Under the pieces are notes generated by a model that searched no databases, was not told the DNA's origin, and saw only the letters and a list, made by a program, of their open reading frames with translations. A program made the translations under genes and the position numbers. A stretch of DNA of 64,000 bases from Lucinisca nassula (taxonomy: Eukaryota > Mollusca > Bivalvia > Lucinida > Lucinidae), in NCBI GenBank assembly GCA_963580285.1, contig OY757010.1, forward strand, positions 153,514,763-153,578,762, read 5' to 3'. This document shows positions 51,366-62,355 of this stretch, one piece after another; the stretch's first letter is position 1; each line of letters starts with the position of its first letter.

Positions 51366-51664
51366 TTTGTTTGTTTGATTTGAGGTTTTACGTCCCCGTC
51401 AACACTGTATAGGTCATTTTGGAGAAGTTGCTTCCAATTTTGTGGGATTTTTACCCGACATTGAGATGAAATGACATCTCAAGCCCTGTCGCCCAATGAA
51501 ACCAATAGGGTTTATTAGCATGGACGGTCCGCCTCGCACCGCGGTTCCTGGACAGGCTTAGATCCTCTAAGCGGTTTACCAGTACTAGTGTGCGGGCCAG
51601 ATTCAGCGTGGAGGCATCATGCAGCCCATATATTTCTTCAAGCCCCTATGGGCGGGGGCGGTCC
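51366..51664 (-). mobile_element. SINE-2, full length
   Basis: Tail TTTTTGTTTGTTTGATTTGA at left, head GCCCCTATGGGCGGGGGC at right; standard interior (GAAACCAATAGGGTTTATTA, GCATCATGCAGCCCATA). Confidence 0.85.
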
Positions 51665-51724
51665 ACTATATCGCATGGTAGCCAGCTGTTGTAGCCTATT
51701 GTTGGTCCTTTTGCTAATTTAGTC

Positions 51725-51930
51725 TGTTTAACCCATATATGCCTAGCGGCCCTTTTCTGGGATATTGGCAAACAGTGCAAACCCAGATCAGACGCCGCAG
51801 AACTGTTTGCTTAAAGAATGTTTACTTTTATTAGATTTTACACAAACAAAACAAACCTGACACCCCTATAATTTGAAATGGGCCACTCCAAACTTACTAC
51901 ATAGGTGGAAGATTCCATTGTTGTTAAAAA
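51725..51930 (-). mobile_element. MITE-L, palindrome partly deleted
   Basis: Left TTTAACCCATATATGCC, right GGTGGAAGATTCCATTG...GTTAAAAA. The palindrome has lost most of its right arm: CAGACGCCGCAGAACTGTTTGC. Confidence 0.75.
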
Positions 51931-53060
51931 GCATAGTAACAGATAAGGATGGACATCGAGGATGCTTAAAAGGTAGTTTTCTTTATTCTTCATAGAAACT
52001 TGTTTTGTGCAGCTGTAAGAATAGAAACAATGAATCCATTCTAAAAAGTACTACAAAACAGGGGTTTTGAAGAGGATTAACGAGACTTTATAGAACTTAT
52101 CTGTCACTGTATTACACTCGTTAGCCCCATTAAACTACTTCAGTGAAGAAGGCCAATTCTTAAAGAAACAACGACAGTGTTTGTGTCCTGACATTTTGCT
52201 GGTACATGCATATGCATATAGAAACTGTCGCTATAAGAAATCCCAATAAGGTAGAATAATAGGTTTTGTTATTCGGAGACAGGACATCAGTAGCCCGGAA
52301 TTAATCCCATTCCCTGTAAATAGCTTATCCTCTATTCCATGGAGGCCTCTAGTATACTGTGAAACACTTATATTTGGCGGTCATTTTATTTTGGTGCCAA
52401 TAAAGATTAATCCGAAAAACAAACTGACAGAAATTTATTTCCAATACAAATTGGAATAGCATGATATAGGGCGATACAACGTTTTATCAAGTCTTTCACT
52501 TTGCTTAACTTGTCAGTTATTAAGACATTTAGCATACTCAACAAAGCTGAATAAAAGCAAATACTCTTTACAGTAATAGTCAAAAATCATATAATTGTTA
52601 TTGATTGACGGCTTTGCCTGTGAATAAACCGAGTAATTAAATAATAATAGAACTGATTTGTTTTCACACACACCAGGAACAATGCAACGTGAAAACAATT
52701 GAAAATCACTGTGTATACATGGTAAGTCAACATGTTAAACTCGCTTGCATAAGACAGACGGGTCATAGGCTTTTTTATCTTGGAAATAGAAAATCCGCCA
52801 AAATATAAATCTGCCAAAACGTCCACTCATAAAACCGCCAAAATTTGCTGCGGCCAAATTTAAGTGTGTTATAATAATTGGTTATGATTGGCTATTTTTC
52901 CTTAGTTACTCCAAGTGACAAATGTTGTGGATATTTCTACGAATCGCATCGCCGAGGTAATTCCAACAAATACCCACAATTTATTTCTCTTAGAGTATTA
53001 GATACAATATCATAAATTTCTCTATTGTTCCGTCACTCATCATTTCGAATGAAAGCGTCG
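51931..53060. other. No gene; one degenerate Hpn hairpin
   Basis: Non-coding. At 52,922-52,983, TTGTGGATATTTCTACGAAT ... TTCCAACAAATACCCACAA around GCATCGCCGAGG is a decayed Hpn-type hairpin. The CGCCAAAAT motif repeats at 52,793-52,845. The remainder is unassigned. Confidence 0.45.
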
Positions 53061-53220
53061 TTATATAGAGGATCTTACATAAGTGTTCATGTATTATTGA
53101 ATTTATTAAACGAGTTGAGGAAAAGAGATAAAATGCGAGGCTTCGCCGAGTATTTTATCCCTTTTCCTCAACGAGTTTAATAATTTCAATAATACACGAG
53201 CACTAATGCAAGATTCTATT
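53061..53220. repeat. Palindrome I, ~160 bp
   Basis: AGAGGATCTTACATAAGTGT, GTATTATTGAATTTATTAAA, CGAGTTGAGGAAAAG and GATAAAAT on the left are mirrored to ATGCAAGATTCT on the right, around GCGAGGCTTCGCCGAG. Probably a MITE interior; no second copy in the window. Confidence 0.75.
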
Positions 53221-54587
53221 TATCATATGACATTTAAAACGCATTTTATTCACGATTGTTTTACAAAATTTGTCAACATTCCGCCATTAGTAAACGCGAC
53301 GTCGTTAAGGACGTCGTACATGTAACGTTACGGCGCGTGTCTTACTAATTTGCATATTTAATCCACTAGTGGATTATCGAATTTATTACATGGCGTTATT
53401 GCATTCTCAGACGCGACGCCATACGATAAAACGAGTTTTGTTATATAGAATGTCGGTTAAAAGAGCGCTGAGTGTATTATTAAGGGAGAAAACTGTTTTA
53501 TAGATAAGTTGCCGCACCTGAAAGTGTATCCATTCATCTTTGAGGAAATTGCTGTCGTATAGCCAATCTTGCGGCTATATAATTAGCTGCTGTGAGTTCT
53601 ATGCAATTAATACTTCCTTTTCCATTAGTAATCAATTAAAAGGAGGACTAATATGACGACAAATTACAGCCTTATCCGGAATGGTTTGTCATTTTCTATA
53701 TAAGCTAATATTAAAGCTCTTTCACACTCAAATTGTACTGACATAACGCCGAAGTTTCGAAATCTATAGTAAGAATAAAGTGTTGACAAATGCTACCAGC
53801 AGCAAAGACCGTGGTGCCTGGTAGTATTTCAAAGTTCTCAGATGAGCTGCCAGCCCGCAACAGAAACTAGATCCAAGAATGTTGAAGAAGACATACAAAT
53901 CTAACTGTAACAGCCCTATCACATTCCTGTTTCACTGACATAACGACAAAAATGTGAACAACTTGGCAGTACCTTTTTATTGAAAAAAAAAATGATGGAA
54001 AGACAATCAGAAGCCAAGTTCGAAATGATTGGCAACAAATGAGTTGCCACTGAAGCCTAGATTCAAATATGTTGAGCAAGATTTTGTATAAACTAGAAAT
54101 GTTTTCAAAGGAAAACTTTGTCTCTCACCGTCCATATAACTAAAGAACCATTTGATCTTGAAATAAGGTCAAAGTCTCCGTAATATAGAATGGCATTTGG
54201 TACGTTGAAATGATATTGCACCACACAGTTAAACACAATGCATCGATTCATTTAGTAGATATAGTGCACACAAACCATTTTTAGCAAATTAAGTGACAGT
54301 GTTCGGGAGTCTGTGGCCTAGACATAAAGTCATAGCCATCCAAATCTAATCGAATATTTGGAAGATGGCAATGATATACTGTACTAATGTGACCAAAATT
54401 CCATTTTTTTTTCATTAGATAGACAAGCCTTTGTTTTATCACAAAACAGAATTTCTGCGAGCCTGTCATCTGAAAAAATAAGGTCAAATCTTTGGTAGGA
54501 TATAATAATATATTGTAACAAGTTTGACAAAAGTCAGTCAATTCAGTTATAACATAGGTTCAGACAGTATCTTGTGGTCCAGTCCAA
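53221..54587. other. About 1.4 kb without recognised features
   Basis: Two antisense open frames of 70-86 codons (53,867-54,079; 54,281-54,541) show no recognisable domain. No repeats seen. Confidence 0.4.
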
Positions 54588-55082
54588 AGTATAGTAAAAC
54601 AAGATCAGGAATCGATACAATTAACTTACTCCACCCATCAAAGACACCAAAAGGGAAAGAAACACAAACATTAAGCGACCAGACCATAATGGAAACCTAA
54701 ACAATGGAAGGCCATAAGGACAGTTACTTTCCCACAAAATGGCCATATGGCCACCCAAAATAAAAAGACACAAGTGATACACACAGTAAGTAACAAACAA
54801 CAACATAAATTAACCGACACAGAAGAACCGCCTTGGAACGGTCAGTGGAAAGATTTCCACATGGGGGCTTAAATCGATTTTACGTGGCCACGATCCTCGC
54901 CCTTACTTCCGTCGCGATTTAGACAAATAATTTGTTCAGTCCGCATGAAGGCCTCCTAACTCATCAGTGCAACATCTCCGTGAACACAAAAAATCAAAGA
55001 ACCACAGAGGTGATACAACGTTGGGGACTCGACAGCAAGAAACCACTGAAATGCTGGAGCAAAAGAAAACCAACAGTTAGAC
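54588..55082 (-). mobile_element. PLE 3' module, 5'-truncated
   Basis: Minus-strand copy ending AATTAACTTACTCCACCCAT...CGATTCCTGATCTTGTTTTA (complement). The 5' break is at CAACAGTTAGAC|TG (55,082). Nearly identical to the module of copies 1 and 2, so recent. Confidence 0.85.
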
Positions 55083-55277
55083 TGTTTTCGGAAGCCTTGG
55101 ACCTTAAAATAATGTAAATATCACATAAACTAATAAATCTTTGGTATATTGCAAGAATATATTGTACATAGTTCCACTAGAACCCATTTCTTAGTTCATG
55201 AGATAGGGTGCAGACAGCAACAAGAATAGCACGGCTATTAAAAATGTGGGTTACCTGGACGCAATGAGCGCGCGGAT

Positions 55278-55556
55278 CAACACGAAAACGTGCCCATATA
55301 ATTTTGACCCCTTGAGCCCCACTTTCATTTTGTAAAACTGGGGTTTACAGGGGTAAACCTTATGTTTCTTATTTCTGCTCAAAAATATAGATTATGGGTA
55401 CTCGTTAGAACCGCCTCGATGAGGCGGTTCTAACGATTACCCATAATCTATGTTTTGAGCAAAAATAAGAAAAATATCGCAATTTTTCATCTTAAACTGT
55501 TTTTCTTTTCGACGGTAATATTTACACTGTACTTGTATAGGCGTGTTTTCATAAGG
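55278..55556 (+). mobile_element. Hpn-A MITE, complete
   Basis: Ends CAACACGAAAACGTGCCC and GGCGTGTTTTCATAAGG; near-perfect hairpin 55,385-55,460 with arms ATAGATTATGGGTACTCG / CGATTACCCATAATCTAT around the shared core. Confidence 0.9.
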
Positions 55557-56046
55557 TAACTTTTGATCACGTGCACAATCACAGGGAAGCGTCTAGATCA
55601 ATGAGTGTCTCTGAAAAAAAAACATGATCACAGAACACAACCATCTCACACCAACAAGAAATAAGGGAAACAATTAGGGACATGTTAACGCAGAACAAAT
55701 ACAGGGGCTTCCACACAGGAGTTTGCGAAAATTCAACCATCGCCTTCAGTTCTGATGTAGATTCCTAAAAGATAACACTAACAAACTGACCTGCATGGTG
55801 GAACCCTAGCTTTACGTAGCAACGTAACAACAACACATATTAAAGCTACTATGCATGAGTTATCAGAGTAAAGTAATCAACAAAATGGAGCCGAAGATAA
55901 CTGCCAGTTATCATGGAGGTCGAAACTCGGGGAATAAAACAACGAACTATGTCTCTCTTAAAAAAAGACTATGAATAGATACATTGGGGCATAGTTCGAC
56001 CCACCGTTATTCACTGTAACACTGGCCATATTGTTGTATGTTGCAT
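55557..56046. other. No recognised feature
   Basis: Non-coding; no repeat match inside the window. Confidence 0.4.
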
Positions 56047-56057
56047 ATCATATATGC

Positions 56058-56370
56058 ATTCGTTTGATGTTTGTTTGATTTGAGATTTAAAGTCCCCGTC
56101 AACATTATTTAACGTTAGGTCATTTTGAAGACGTTGCTTCCAATTTTGTGGGACTTTTACCCGACATTCAGTTGAAATGATATCTCAAGCCCTGATGACC
56201 ATTGAAATCAATATGGTTTATATGCATGGCATACCGACTCGCACCACTCTGCCTTGGCAGGCTTCGACCTTCTAAACGGTTTACCAGTAACCATGTGCAG
56301 TTGGTTTCAGCTCTGCGTGGAAGCACCATGCAACTCAATCTACTTCTCCAAGCCCCGATGGGCTGGGGCC
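56058..56370 (-). mobile_element. SINE-2 with 11-bp TSD
   Basis: ATCATATATGC at 56,047-56,057 and 56,371-56,381 flanks a minus-strand copy whose tail reads (plus strand) ATTCGTTTGATGTTTGTTTG. Confidence 0.9.
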
Positions 56371-56720
56371 ATCATATATGCTATACCCAAAATAAGATAT
56401 GGTCCAAAATAGATATCCGTTAGAATAAGCATTATTTAACTACAATCCTTAAGGATAGATTTTAATCGTTTTGTTAAAAATAGCAATTATCAATATTTGA
56501 CAGCTCATCAAAAGTTCGAAGACTCGGGCAACGGCTTGGGTATATTTGGGAAGGAGACATGTAAAGTCGTCTCCATAACCATAAAGGAAAAACTGTGCAA
56601 CAACACGTACAGTTTGTGCCCCTCAAAACACAACAATGTGTACTTATTTAAAGTATTTAGAAGTATACTTAATATAAATGCTATCCGATAAAAAAAAGAG
56701 CTTCGCAAATCTTCGGACAT
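56371..56720. other. No recognised feature
   Basis: A pair of overlapping opposite-strand frames (56,497-56,756) has no recognisable domain. Confidence 0.35.
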
Positions 56721-56760
56721 GATGAGTACCGCGGAGGTTATAACGAGCACACACAACCGA
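56721..56760. mobile_element. Hpn right-half remnant
   Basis: GAGTACCGCGGAGGTTATAA then CGAGCACACACAACC: right arm of an Hpn hairpin starting at its centre. The left half is missing; a PLE fragment begins ~50 bp downstream. Confidence 0.5.
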
Positions 56761-56808
56761 AAAATTATCGTTATTTTTTTTAAAGTGAATTTTTCATTCT
56801 TATTTTCA

Positions 56809-57705
56809 GTTTTGTTTTCGTTCCGATTTGGTTAATGAGTTCGGTGTTGGTCTTGGGTCTCTTCTGAGGCAAGACATGTCGGAGCCCGGGTTTTATGGTT
56901 GCTTAGTATATGGGTTCGGGGAGGTGTATGCTTGTTGTGGCTTCGACACCTGGTTTCTTTAGTCTTTCTTCGATGTGGAGGGATTGGGTACAGCATCATT
57001 GTTGTGCGACGGGCTGCATACATGGTGGTTGGCCAGGTCACGGTTGCAGCTTTGCTTCCCTCTTTGGTTGCCCGCAGATGTGTCATGCCTCGGGTTCTGC
57101 GGCGGTTCCAGCGTAAAGGCTTACTGCGAGTTGGGAGTTGGGATTTAATTTTGCGTGTTGTTGGTTGGTGCCTGGTGCTCTGTCTTTGGTCAGGGTCTGA
57201 CTGTTGGCTTTCTTTTGCTCCAACATTCCAGTGGTTTCTTGCTGTCGAGTCCTCACCGTTGTTTCATCTCTGTGGTTGTTAGACTTTTGTGTTCTCGGAG
57301 ATGTGGCACTGGTGAGTTAGGAGGCCTTCATGTGGACTGAAAAACTGTCTAAATCGCGACGGACGTAAGGGCGAGGGTTGCGGCCGCGTAAAATCGATTT
57401 AAGCCCCCCCCCCCCCCCCCCCAAGTGGAATTCGTTTCACTGACCGTTGCAAGGCGGTTCTTCTGTCGCGGTTTAATTTTTTTATGAATAGTGTTTCAGT
57501 GTGTGTCCCGCTTATATTTCTTTTGGTTTTGGATAGCAAACTGGCCATTTTGTGGAAAAGTAACTGTCCGTTTGGCATTTCGCTATTGATGTTTCCATGA
57601 GGGTCTAGTTATTTCGTGTTTGTGTTTCTTTCCCTTTGGTGTCTCTGATGGGAGATGTGGGTTTATTGTATCGAATCCTGATCATTGCCTTCACTTCTAT
57701 TTTGT
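56809..57705 (+). pseudogene. PLE fragment of a GC-richer subfamily (RT C-terminus plus 3' module)
   Basis: Aligns base by base with 62,190-63,060 but with many substitutions towards G and C: GTCTCTTCTGAGGCAAGACA, GGAGCCCGGGTTTTATGGTT, GTACAGCATCATTGTTG, GGCGGTTCCAGCGTAAAGGC, then the module from GTTGGTTGGTGCCTGGTGC to TCGAATCCTGATCATTGCC. A C-run of 16 interrupts it at 57,407-57,422. It represents a second PLE lineage. Confidence 0.75.
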
Positions 57706-57860
57706 TCTCTTTAAAATCCTGGTTTTAGGATTGCTTCATTTTGTATGATCCTTGGGTGAAATATCAAGATTGTCCATCGTGAGCTGCAACATTGGTTCTC
57801 GGAAGAATAAAGGCTTTTGTTCTGTAGCTACCAAACTTTACAATTATATCAATTGGCCTG

Positions 57861-58159
57861 GCATAGGGGCTTGAAGAAGTATATGGGCTGCATGATGCTT
57901 CCACGCAGAGCTGAATCCGGCCCGCACACTAGTACTGGTAAACGGCTTAGAGGATCTAAGCCTGTCCAGGAATCTCGGTGCGAGCTGGACCGTCCATGCT
58001 AATAAACCCTATTGGTTTCATTGGGCGACAGGGCTTGAGATGTCATTTCATCTCATTGTCGGGTAAAAGTCCCACAAAATTGGAAGCAACGTCTCCAAAA
58101 TGACCTTTACAGTGTTGATGGGGACGTTAAACCTCAAATCAAACAAACAAACAAACAAA
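57861..58159 (+). mobile_element. SINE-2 with 13-bp TSD
   Basis: Exact duplication ATCAATTGGCCTG (57,848-57,860 and 58,160-58,172). Full body and a (CAAA)n tail, 58,138-58,159. Among the cleanest SINE-2 copies. Confidence 0.95.
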
Positions 58160-58172
58160 ATCAATTGGCCTG

Positions 58173-58680
58173 TGGTTCTTGCGCTGTCTGTTTGCGATGG
58201 ACCCGGGCGATATCTCTGAGATCAATCCACCACAAACATACTGGTTCAGAAAACTCCATGCTAGGGTTTCGCTGCTTGTGTTGTCATTTTTAGGGATACA
58301 TGATTTTATTATGTGCGTACGCCTCGAATACTGTTAAAGGTCACCCCACTTTGAATTGGACGACTTGAGTTCATCCGCCATCTGCTTTACCTTACTAGAT
58401 AGATCTTGTTTGGTGTCATTGAGATCATTTGTCACAGCTTTGCCAGATTGATTCAAAACATTTTCTGTTGTTGTGATCTAAAGCACCGTCTTCACCTGGA
58501 GTACAATGTAGTCTTTGCTTTTTTGTATTTTACACAGATCTTCAATGAAACCATTTAGCAACTTTTCATTCTTAACTAGGCAAGCTAGCAGGCGTCGACA
58601 AAAACTTCTGGATCACCCTCAGCAGAGGACTGGAACTCCATAACTTTCTCCCCTTCGATGCGTAGGTGTGGGGGCATCGC
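58173..58680 (-). pseudogene. Degenerate reading frame with coiled-coil-like end, unassigned
   Basis: On the minus strand, pieces in adjacent frames read GEKVMEFQSSAEGDPEVFVD, LACLVKNEKLLNGFIEDLCK, then NQSGKAVTNDLNDTKQDLSS and KVKQMADELKSSNSKWGDL, separated by single stops or frameshifts. The heptad-rich last part resembles coiled-coil regions of LINE ORF1-type proteins, but I cannot assign a family. It may instead be a host pseudogene or chance. Confidence 0.3.
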
Positions 58681-59085
58681 TTAGCAACGCCTAATAAATT
58701 GGCTGTAGCTGTGGTCGTAGCTCGAGTTGATGAAGAATCAGTACATGTATGCGTTTTGCCCTTTGCTTGTTTTTTTATTGGTCTTGCTTTCAATACTGTT
58801 AGTTCAAAGATACACTTTATCGCAGCAAGTACAACTTTGGACCAAATGAAAACTAATGACTAAAGATAAATGGCACGGCTCTCTAACAATTTGGCCTCTA
58901 GGAGATGTCATCTTGCACGGGCGGCTTTCTCGAACATCATGCACAACACCAACTTTTTAATCAGTGGCTGTTCAAAGTTGTTAAGATTTTAAGATAGCAC
59001 GAAAATATTTTCAACTCGCCTTTACAGTACCGGAAGTTTTTGAAATGACTCTTCAGATATGAGCTTGACAGTAAAAAGATATGAT
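58681..59085. other. No recognised feature
   Basis: Non-coding; no repeat match inside the window. Confidence 0.35.
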
Positions 59086-59495
59086 TTAGTTGGTGCCTGG
59101 TGCTTTGTTTCAGGTGGGACTCTCAATTTTAACACCCACCTTAGCAAAAACAAACTGTTTTACTGACCGTTCCATTGCGGTTCTGTTGTTGTGGATTATT
59201 TTTGTTAACGTTTGTCTTTGCATGTACGATTGCGTTTTACTTGGCTTTCCAGCATGCATGGTTCTTCTGCTTTATTGGTTTATTATTGCTATAGTTTGGT
59301 TTTGCATATATATATTGCTAATATCTTCTTATTTTTGGATAGCCTATTTACCATTTTGTGAGCAAGTAACGGTCCTTTTGGCTTTCCGCTTGAGACAGTT
59401 ATTATGGTGGTGTTTCTTTCCCGTTTGTGTCTTGGATGGGAGATGTGTAGTAATTGTATCGAATCCTAATCATTGCCTTCACTTCAATTTTTCAT
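59086..59495 (+). mobile_element. PLE 3' module with internal deletion and duplication
   Basis: AGTTGGTGCCTGGTGCTTTG, then a jump to AACTGTTTTACTGACCGTTC and GCGGTTCTGTTGTTG. A TTGCTATAGTTTGG-type stretch occurs twice, ending TCCTAATCATTGCC. Diverged lineage. Confidence 0.65.
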
Positions 59496-59794
59496 TTTGC
59501 ATAGTGAACCACAGTTTTCTTTGGAGCGTAATAAAAGTACAAAGAAATCTTGTTTTAAATATGGAGACAAACGTCAGTTCGTCTGATCGTGGATACACTG
59601 GATCGATTACATTTGGTATAGTTACGCCTTAATTACATGTATTTTCTTTATTTTTCCTAACCTGGAATTATAGAAATATTTCTGTTTTTGTACTTTCTCA
59701 TATGTATTTCTGTTACAATGCATCTACTTTTCTACGTTAGGAAGTCCCAGATGCCAGTACTCATTTACTACTTTCCAAGTCCAATCTTTTACAT
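59496..59794. other. No recognised feature
   Basis: Non-coding AT-rich sequence. Confidence 0.35.
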
Positions 59795-60045
59795 CAGTGA
59801 AAGGAACGCCCCACCAAATCACACTTCATATAGAAACAAATGGGGTTTACGGGGATATTTATTATTTTCCTTATTTCTAAGCTCGGCTGTGAGTATTTGT
59901 CTCGATGAGATGGTCTGACAAGCACCTACAGCATATTTTTCAGCAGAAATAAGAATTATATCACAAATTTTTACAAGAAAATAATCCGTTTTGGAGACGT
60001 GAAAAATATGTCCCATGTCGCTCGGCAATTATCATATTGCTAACG
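59795..60045 (+). mobile_element. Hpn-B MITE, diverged
   Basis: GTGAAAGGAACGCCCCACC at the left, ATGTCGCTCGGCAATTATC at the right. Secondary hairpin is recognisable; main hairpin is eroded (TGAGTATTTGTCTCGATGAG, TGACAAGCACCTACAGC). Confidence 0.7.
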
Positions 60046-60193
60046 ACGTAACCAGTGTCGTAACGCGTACACGTGTTCCGTATGAAACGTGTAACACCGC
60101 TTAGCAACGATGCGAGACTTTATTACGTCGTCTGTGACAACGTAACCTTTTCTGTTTAAACTACTGCCAATTTTATACAGAAAAAAAACAAGA

Positions 60194-60541
60194 CATCACG
60201 AAAACACGCCTATATAATTTTACCCCCGTCCACCCTGCTTTTATATAGTAAAACTGGGGTTTAAAGGGGTAAATCATATTTTTCTTATTTCTGCTCTAAA
60301 ACATAGATCGTTGGTACTCGTTAGAACCGCCTCGATGAGGCGGTTCTAACGAGTATACACAACTCATAAACATAGATTGTTGGTACTCGTCAGAACCGCC
60401 TCGATGGGGCGGTTTTAACGAGTACCCACAATCTGTATTTTGAGCAGAAATAAGAAAAATATCTCAATATTTCGTCTAAAAATTTTCGAGTGTTCGGAGT
60501 TAAAGTTTGCAATGTATTTGTTTAGGCGTGTTTACGTGATG
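60194..60541 (+). mobile_element. Hpn-A MITE with two tandem hairpins
   Basis: Ends CATCACGAAAACACGCC and GGCGTGTTTACGTGATG. Two complete hairpins in direct tandem (about 60,300-60,368 and 60,369-60,440) each have arms ATAGATYGTTGGTACTCG and the core GTYAGAACCGCCTCGATGRG. All other full copies have one. Confidence 0.9.
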
Positions 60542-60616
60542 AATAGTAATAGGAATGAAAGAATATCACATTAGTTTCATAAATTCCATATGAATTGAAT
60601 AAGATTTTCTTTGACT

Positions 60617-60999
60617 TTGCCAGTCATGTAATTACTGACAATTTGAAAATTATTCCTGATTCTAGGATAAGGAATATAATTTCTAAAGGACCGAAATATC
60701 GGTTTCCTTCTAAAATTGATTTCAGTAAATGTAGAGATGAAATCGCTGCTTCCTTGAATGAATTCGGTAATCGATGGTGTAAGCGAGAGTATGTTGAGCA
60801 TAAAGCCCTTAAGGACTGGAAACTTAGCATTTTAAAGTTAGTGAATAAACGCATTTCTTTCTATTCTCAAAATACTACTTTATTACCTCCTAAGCCCAAG
60901 ACATCTTTACGTCATCTTAAACTAGGTATTCAAGAATTTCATAAGAAGTTTGTTTTGGCCCCTGCAGACAAGACCGCTAACAACGTCGTCGTTGTGTGA
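60617..60999 (+). pseudogene. PLE copy 2, pre-RT region
   Basis: Open frame matching copy 1: SRIRNIISKGPKYRFPSKID, FGNRWCKREYVEHKALKDWK, FHKKFVLAPADKTANNVVVV, then TGA (60,997-60,999), the same stop at the same place as in copy 1. Confidence 0.85.
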
Positions 61000-61659
61000 G
61001 GCTTCACTATGTTAACACGCTTAAGCAGGAGCTTGGTGGTACTAAGGCCTATGAACTTCAGCCTTTAGCTGAAGAGAGAGAGCTATAGTAGATAAACATG
61101 TTTGTCATTCAGCCACCAAGTTTGTTGTGTGTGTTACCTAAGGCCAAGACAAGCTTCCTACGCTATACTGGTTACCAAAACTTCATAAAAGACCTTACAT
61201 AGCACGGTTTATTGCAGATTCTAGCTCTTGCACTACCACTGAACTTTCTAAATTATTAACTTCCTGTCTTACTGCTATTAAAACGCATGTGATTAAATAT
61301 TGTGATAAAGTCCTTGAAAGATCAGGAAGAAATCTGTTTTGGTCTATAAAAAATTCGAATGAGGTTTTAAATAAATTGAAATCCAGACATTTTCGTGCTT
61401 CAAGTCTGTCTACTTACGATTTTTCCACTCTTTACACTACACTTCCTCATAATCTTATAAAAGAAAAGCTTAATGATTTAATTGAATGGGCTTTTCACAG
61501 AGAAGATTCTCTCTATCTTGCATGTTGTCAGAAATGCATTTTTCACTTCTAAAGAGCATAAGAATTATACACTTGGTCATGTCAGAAAGTGTGTGATGCC
61601 CTTACTTTCTACTTGACAATATTTATATTAGATTCGGTACTAAGTTATTTAGACAAATT
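61000..61659 (+). pseudogene. PLE copy 2, RT N-terminal part, frameshifted
   Basis: A 1-bp loss right after the TGA, a 2-bp gain in GAGAGAGAGC, a TAA in TTACCTAAGG and a further indel at ~61,527 break the frame. Fingers and motif A are still readable (LPTLYWLPKLHKRPYIARFI; STYDFSTLYTTLPH). Confidence 0.85.
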
Positions 61660-62355
61660 GTGGGTATTCCGATGGGTACGAATTGCGCACCTCTTGTGGC
61701 TGATCTGTTCTTGTATTGTTATGAAAGAGACTTCATGTTGTCGCTTTCCATTGATAACCAATCTGAAATTATTGAAGCTTTTAGCTACACTTCTAGATAT
61801 TTAGATGATTTATTAAATATTGATAATACCTATTTCGATGGTTTGATCAGTCAGATTTACCCCCCAGAACTTCAGTTAAATAAAGCAAATTCTTCTGATA
61901 CCGAGGCCCCGTTTTTGGATTTACATCTATCTATTGTAGATGGGTTTGTTTCGTGCAAAATTTATGATAAACGCGATGACTTTCATTCTGAGATTGTAAA
62001 TTTTCCTTTTTTGGATGGTGATGTTCCTCTTGCGCCATTCTATGGCGTTTATATTTCGCAATTAATTCGATTTGCTAGAGTGTGTAGTCATGTAACTGAC
62101 TTTAACACTCGTAATAAATTATTAACGGCTAAACTCCTTAATCAGGGTTATCGGTACCATAAACTACGCAAAGCCTTTTCAAAATTTTATAGACGCCCTT
62201 CTGATTTAATTACAAAATTCAATATTGGACTTAAATCTCTTCTGCAACAAGGTCTATCGGAACCCGAATTTTATGGTGACTTAGTATATAAATTCAGAAA
62301 AATATATAACCGCAATGACTTCAGCACCCAATTTCGTAAAATCATTCTTAGATAG
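61660..62355 (+). pseudogene. PLE copy 2, RT motifs B, C and C-terminal region
   Basis: 231 open codons: GIPMGTNCAPLVADLF (motif B), SRYLDDLLNID (motif C), LDLHLSIVDGF, FARVCSHVTDFNTRNKLLTA and FRKIYNRNDFSTQF. A TAG replaces the next codon (ILRY in copy 1). Confidence 0.9.

Noticed and set aside
56899..57340. Overlapping GC-rich plus-strand frames
   Set aside because: They follow the PLE C-terminal and 3' module of a GC-rich lineage in non-coding frames; motif order of the RT is in another frame.
59090..59632. 180-codon plus-strand frame, possible membrane protein
   Set aside because: The frame lies on a PLE 3' module; the hydrophobic look is due to T-rich sequence and no homologous copy keeps the frame open.
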